A DNA stretch of 46,834 nucleotides from positions 1 through 46,834 of the forward strand of contig NZ_LZKQ01000147.1 in NCBI RefSeq assembly GCF_001668675.1, read 5' to 3'. The number at the start of each line of letters is the position of its first letter. The first letter of the stretch is position 1. The notes beneath the pieces were generated by a model. It saw only the letters and a program-made list of their open reading frames with translations, made no database searches and had not been told where the DNA came from. Positions 44,304 to 46,834 of the stretch are shown here, in pieces. The translations under genes were made by a program, and so were the position numbers. This stretch comes from Mycobacterium asiaticum. Its GTDB lineage: Bacteria > Actinomycetota > Actinomycetes > Mycobacteriales > Mycobacteriaceae.

Positions 44304-45836
44304 CGGCACCACCGCGTCGATCAGATGCGGACCGGGCTCGGCTGCGGCGTCGCGTAACGCGTCGGCGAGCTCCTCGGCGGTGGTGACCCGGCGGGCGGGG
44401 ACCCCCATGCCTTCAGCGATCTTGACGAAATCCATGGAGGGCCGGGAGATATCGAGCAGATCCAGCGCCTTGGGACCGGGTGCGGATCCGGCGCCGACCC
44501 GTTGCAGCTCGAGCCGCAGAATGTCGTAGGCGCCGTTGTTGTAGATCACGGTGGTGACGTCAAGATCCTCCCGGGCCTGGGTCCACAAGCCCGAGATCGT
44601 GTACATGGCCGACCCGTCGGATTCCAGGCAGAGCACCGGGCGGTCCGGCGCGGCGACCGCGGCGCCGACCGCCGTCGGGATCCCGTAGCCGATCGCTCCC
44701 CCGGTGAGGGTCAACCAGTCGTGCGCCGGTGCGCCGGCGGTCGCCTGTGCCAGCAACACTCCCGACGTGTTGGACTCGTCGACCACGATGGCCCGCTCCG
44801 GCAGCAGCGCGCCGATCACGTCGGCGGCCGAGGCGGACGTCAGCTGGCCGGACGGCAGTTGCGGTCGAGACGCGGGCGCCAGGGTGGCCGTCGTTCCGGG
44901 CGCCAGCTCCTCGGCCAGCGCGGCCAAAGCCACTCCGGCGCCGGTGGCTTCGGCCAGCACATGTACTTCGCAACCGGCCGGCACCAGGTCGCTGGGCATG
45001 CCCGGGTAGGCGAAAAACGACACCGGCGATTTCGCGCCGGCCAACACCAGATGTTTGGCACCGTCCAGTTGAGCCGCGGCAGCTTCGGCGAAGTAGCCGA
45101 GCCGCTCGATGGCGGGCACTCCGGCGCCGCGCTCGAGCCGGGTGGGGAATGTTTCGCACAACAAGCGGGCACCGGTCGCCTCAGCGATGCGTGCGGCGGC
45201 CGCCAGCCCTGCCCCGCGGGTGGCGTCGCCCCCGATCAGGATGGTGGTCGGTTCGCCCGAACGCAGCACCTTGGCTACGGAACCGTCGTCGGTAACTCCC
45301 CCCGACCAGGTCGACGAGGCAGGCTTGACGGGTTCGGCGCCGTCGGACCACGAGGCGTCCGCAGGCAGGATCAGCGTGGCAACCTGCGCACCGGACCGGC
45401 TGGCCGCGATCGCCTCGGCCGTGTCGGTCGCGACGTCGGCGGCTGTGGTGCTGCGCCGGACCCAGCCCGAGACCGTCCCGGCGAGGGCGTCGATGTCGGA
45501 TTCCAGTGGGGCATCGTACTTTTTGTGATACGTGGCGTGGTCGCCGACCACGACGACCATGGGCACCCGGGCGCGACGGGCATTGTGCAGGTTCGCCAGC
45601 CCGTTGCCCAGGCCAGGTCCCAGATGCAGCAGCACGGCCGCCGGGCGGTCCGCGATGCGCGCGTAGCCGTCTGCAGCGCCGGTGGCCACACCCTCGAAAA
45701 GGGTTAGTACGCCGCGCATTTTCTCGACGGTGTCCAGCGCGGCGACAAAGTGCATCTCCGAGGTGCCCGGGTTGGCGAAGCACACGTCGACGCCGCCGTC
45801 GACCAAGGTGTTGATCAGGGCTTGGGCACCGTTCAC
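44289..45836 (-). CDS. ilvX: TPP-dependent acetolactate-synthase-like enzyme IlvX
   Basis: 515 aa from a GTG at 45836. Thiamine-diphosphate enzyme with catalytic Glu49 in TLFEGVATGAADGYAR, GDHATYHKKYDAP, and the cofactor motif ESDGSAMYTISGLW...NN (about 405-435). Similar in length and place to Rv3509c (515 aa). Resembles benzoylformate decarboxylase/acetolactate synthase-like proteins; true acetolactate synthesis is not shown. It overlaps the amidohydrolase stop by four bases (GTGA) and the convergent serine-hydrolase gene by 15. Confidence 0.92.
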   Translation of the reverse strand: MNGAQALINTLVDGGVDVCFANPGTSEMHFVAALDTVEKMRGVLTLFEGVATGAADGYARIADRPAAVLLHLGPGLGNGLANLHNARRARVPMVVVVGDHATYHKKYDAPLESDIDALAGTVSGWVRRSTTAADVATDTAEAIAASRSGAQVATLILPADASWSDGAEPVKPASSTWSGGVTDDGSVAKVLRSGEPTTILIGGDATRGAGLAAAARIAEATGARLLCETFPTRLERGAGVPAIERLGYFAEAAAAQLDGAKHLVLAGAKSPVSFFAYPGMPSDLVPAGCEVHVLAEATGAGVALAALAEELAPGTTATLAPASRPQLPSGQLTSASAADVIGALLPERAIVVDESNTSGVLLAQATAGAPAHDWLTLTGGAIGYGIPTAVGAAVAAPDRPVLCLESDGSAMYTISGLWTQAREDLDVTTVIYNNGAYDILRLELQRVGAGSAPGPKALDLLDISRPSMDFVKIAEGMGVPARRVTTAEELADALRDAAAEPGPHLIDAVVPSLLG

Positions 45837-46663
45837 GTGACTACCTTTCGTCGCAGCTGGAAAACCCGCTCGGCATTGTCGTGCAGGAAGTCTCGACGAG
45901 CCTCGTCGGTGAGCGCGAGTTCGTCAAGAGCCGCCAGGGCGTGGCTGTGGCTGATCATCGGATAGTTGGTGCCGAACAGCACTTTACGTTGTCCGGTACC
46001 GGTTTTCATGAACTTGACCAGCTCGTCCGGCAGCCGTCCGGCTGTGTAGGCCGACGTATCGATGTAGACATTCGGATGCTTGCGGGCTACCGCAACCATC
46101 TCTTCGGTCCACGGGTAGCCGACGTGCCCGCACACGATGACCAACTCCGGGAAGTCGAGGGCCACCTGGTCGATGTAGGGAATCGGGCGTCCGGTTTCCG
46201 ACGGCATCAGCGGCCCGGTGTGGCCGACCTGCGTGCAGAACGGCACTCCGGACTCCACACATTGCGCGAACAACGGATAGTAGCGGCGGTCGGTGGGCGG
46301 CGCGTTCCACAGCCAGGGCACCACCCGCAGGCCGACGAACCCGTCGTCGATGCGGCGCCTGAGCTCACGGATGGCGTCCATCGGGCGGTCCAGGTCGACG
46401 GCGGCCAGACCGGCGAACCTGTTCGGGTGCAAGCGGATCCAGCTTTGCACTTCGTCGTTCGAGACGAGGTCTTGACCATGCGGTCCCCGCCAGGCACTGA
46501 GGAGTCCGAACTCGACGTTGGCGGCGTCCATGGCTTGAATCGTCGCCTCGATCGGGATGTCGGTATCCGGAATGGACCCACCGGTCCAGCGTCGCAGCGA
46601 GGCCAACATGTCACTGCGCAGGAACCGCTGTGTCGGATGCTGCATCCACACATCGATCGCCAT
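45833..46663 (-). CDS. Amidohydrolase-family protein (Rv3510c-like)
   Basis: 276 aa from the ATG at 46663; a TTG one codon upstream is also possible. Metal-dependent hydrolase/decarboxylase fold (TIM barrel, amidohydrolase_2): IDVWMQHP at the start (in place of the common DxHxH), PFCTQVGHTGP, VIVCGHVGYPW, DTSAYTAG and FGTNYP near the end (Asn where metal-binding Asp is usual). These changes suggest weak metal binding or a different reaction. First gene of a pair with ilvX. The 58-bp repeats start 15 bases upstream. Confidence 0.86.
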   Translation of the reverse strand: MAIDVWMQHPTQRFLRSDMLASLRRWTGGSIPDTDIPIEATIQAMDAANVEFGLLSAWRGPHGQDLVSNDEVQSWIRLHPNRFAGLAAVDLDRPMDAIRELRRRIDDGFVGLRVVPWLWNAPPTDRRYYPLFAQCVESGVPFCTQVGHTGPLMPSETGRPIPYIDQVALDFPELVIVCGHVGYPWTEEMVAVARKHPNVYIDTSAYTAGRLPDELVKFMKTGTGQRKVLFGTNYPMISHSHALAALDELALTDEARRDFLHDNAERVFQLRRKVVT

Positions 46664-46678
46664 CAAGCAATGAGGTTA

Positions 46679-46834
46679 GCGCGTCGACGATGCCCGCCAC
46701 GGAGGTGGCGGGAGGAGGAGGCGCGCCATCGGCCCAGCGCGTCGACGATGCCCGCCGCGGAGGTGGCGGGAGGAGGAGGCGCGCCATCGGCCCAGCGCGT
46801 CGACGATGCCCGCCGCGGAGGTGGCGGGAGGAGG
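46679..46834. repeat. 58-bp tandem repeat (at least 2.7 copies, continues past window)
   Basis: Copies start at 46679, 46737 and 46795; the last is cut by the window end. Unit starts GCGCGTCGACGATGCCCGCC. Copies 1 and 2 differ at one base only. Each holds a hairpin CCCGCC(A/G)C-GGAG-GTGGCGGG and a GGAGGAGGAGG tract. Unit size and intergenic site resemble mycobacterial MIRU/VNTR loci. Confidence 0.9.

Noticed and set aside
46679..46834. CRISPR array
   Set aside because: Units are contiguous without unique spacers, so it is a plain tandem repeat.

Overview
The window is chromosomal DNA from a Mycobacterium, most likely a slow grower. The evidence is high GC throughout, two PE-family genes (one PE_PGRS), a WS/DGAT acyltransferase, a complete mce4 operon with its cholesterol-catabolism neighbours, and otsA. 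From memory of the M. tuberculosis H37Rv gene order, it matches the Rv3480c-Rv3484 and Rv3489-Rv3510c segments, with many genes inserted or exchanged between and around them. The species cannot be fixed from the sequence alone. No rRNA, tRNA, CRISPR array, prophage or intact insertion sequence was seen.

Region 1 (1-14.9 kb) is accessory-rich. It starts inside the linker of a truncated receptor-type Ser/Thr kinase. Then come an alpha/beta hydrolase, a PE_PGRS-phosphoglycerate-mutase fusion, a crotonase carrying a 30-bp tandem duplication, a WS/DGAT acyltransferase (Rv3480c-like), a metallo-beta-lactamase-fold hydrolase, an LpqH-like lipoprotein, a Thr/Pro/Trp-repeat secreted protein, a second alpha/beta hydrolase and an MFS drug-type exporter behind a twin palindromic operator. 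Two overlooked small proteins sit next to a complete Ser/Thr kinase whose eight-cysteine ectodomain is paralogous to that of the truncated kinase at the left edge.

Region 2 (14.4-25.3 kb) carries envelope and membrane genes: a small membrane protein, a SfLAP/GAP-type protein (Rv3481c-like), a TDT/SLAC1-type transporter, two small secreted proteins, a DUF2510 membrane protein and an LppP/LprE-like protein (Rv3482c/Rv3483c-like), and the LCP-family ligase CpsA. These are followed by a short-chain dehydrogenase (SDR), an intact PE-CBM2-GH12 secreted cellulase fusion, another SDR behind a perfect KstR-type operator, and an enoyl-CoA hydratase-family protein.

Region 3 (25.3-46.8 kb) is the conserved otsA-mce4 locus: a 54-aa protein translationally coupled to otsA, an Rv3491-like secreted protein, and then on the minus strand the ten-gene mce4 operon (yrbE4A, yrbE4B, mce4A-F, two Mce-associated proteins), which imports cholesterol. 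Upstream lie hsd4A and fdxD (minus) and, divergently, fadE26-fadE27-fadD17 for cholesterol side-chain degradation. KstR-type palindromes lie before yrbE4A and between fdxD and fadE26. A serine-hydrolase/beta-lactamase-fold gene overlaps fadD17 by GTGA. The ilvX-amidohydrolase pair closes the locus, followed by a 58-bp tandem repeat that runs off the right edge.

The points most worth a second look are the C11 tract in the kinase linker, the PERLTP-repeat microprotein beside the kinase, the twin operator before the exporter, the oxyanion-hole duplication in the crotonase, the PE-cellulase, the extra KstR-like site, the fadD17-coupled SxxK hydrolase and the 58-bp minisatellite.
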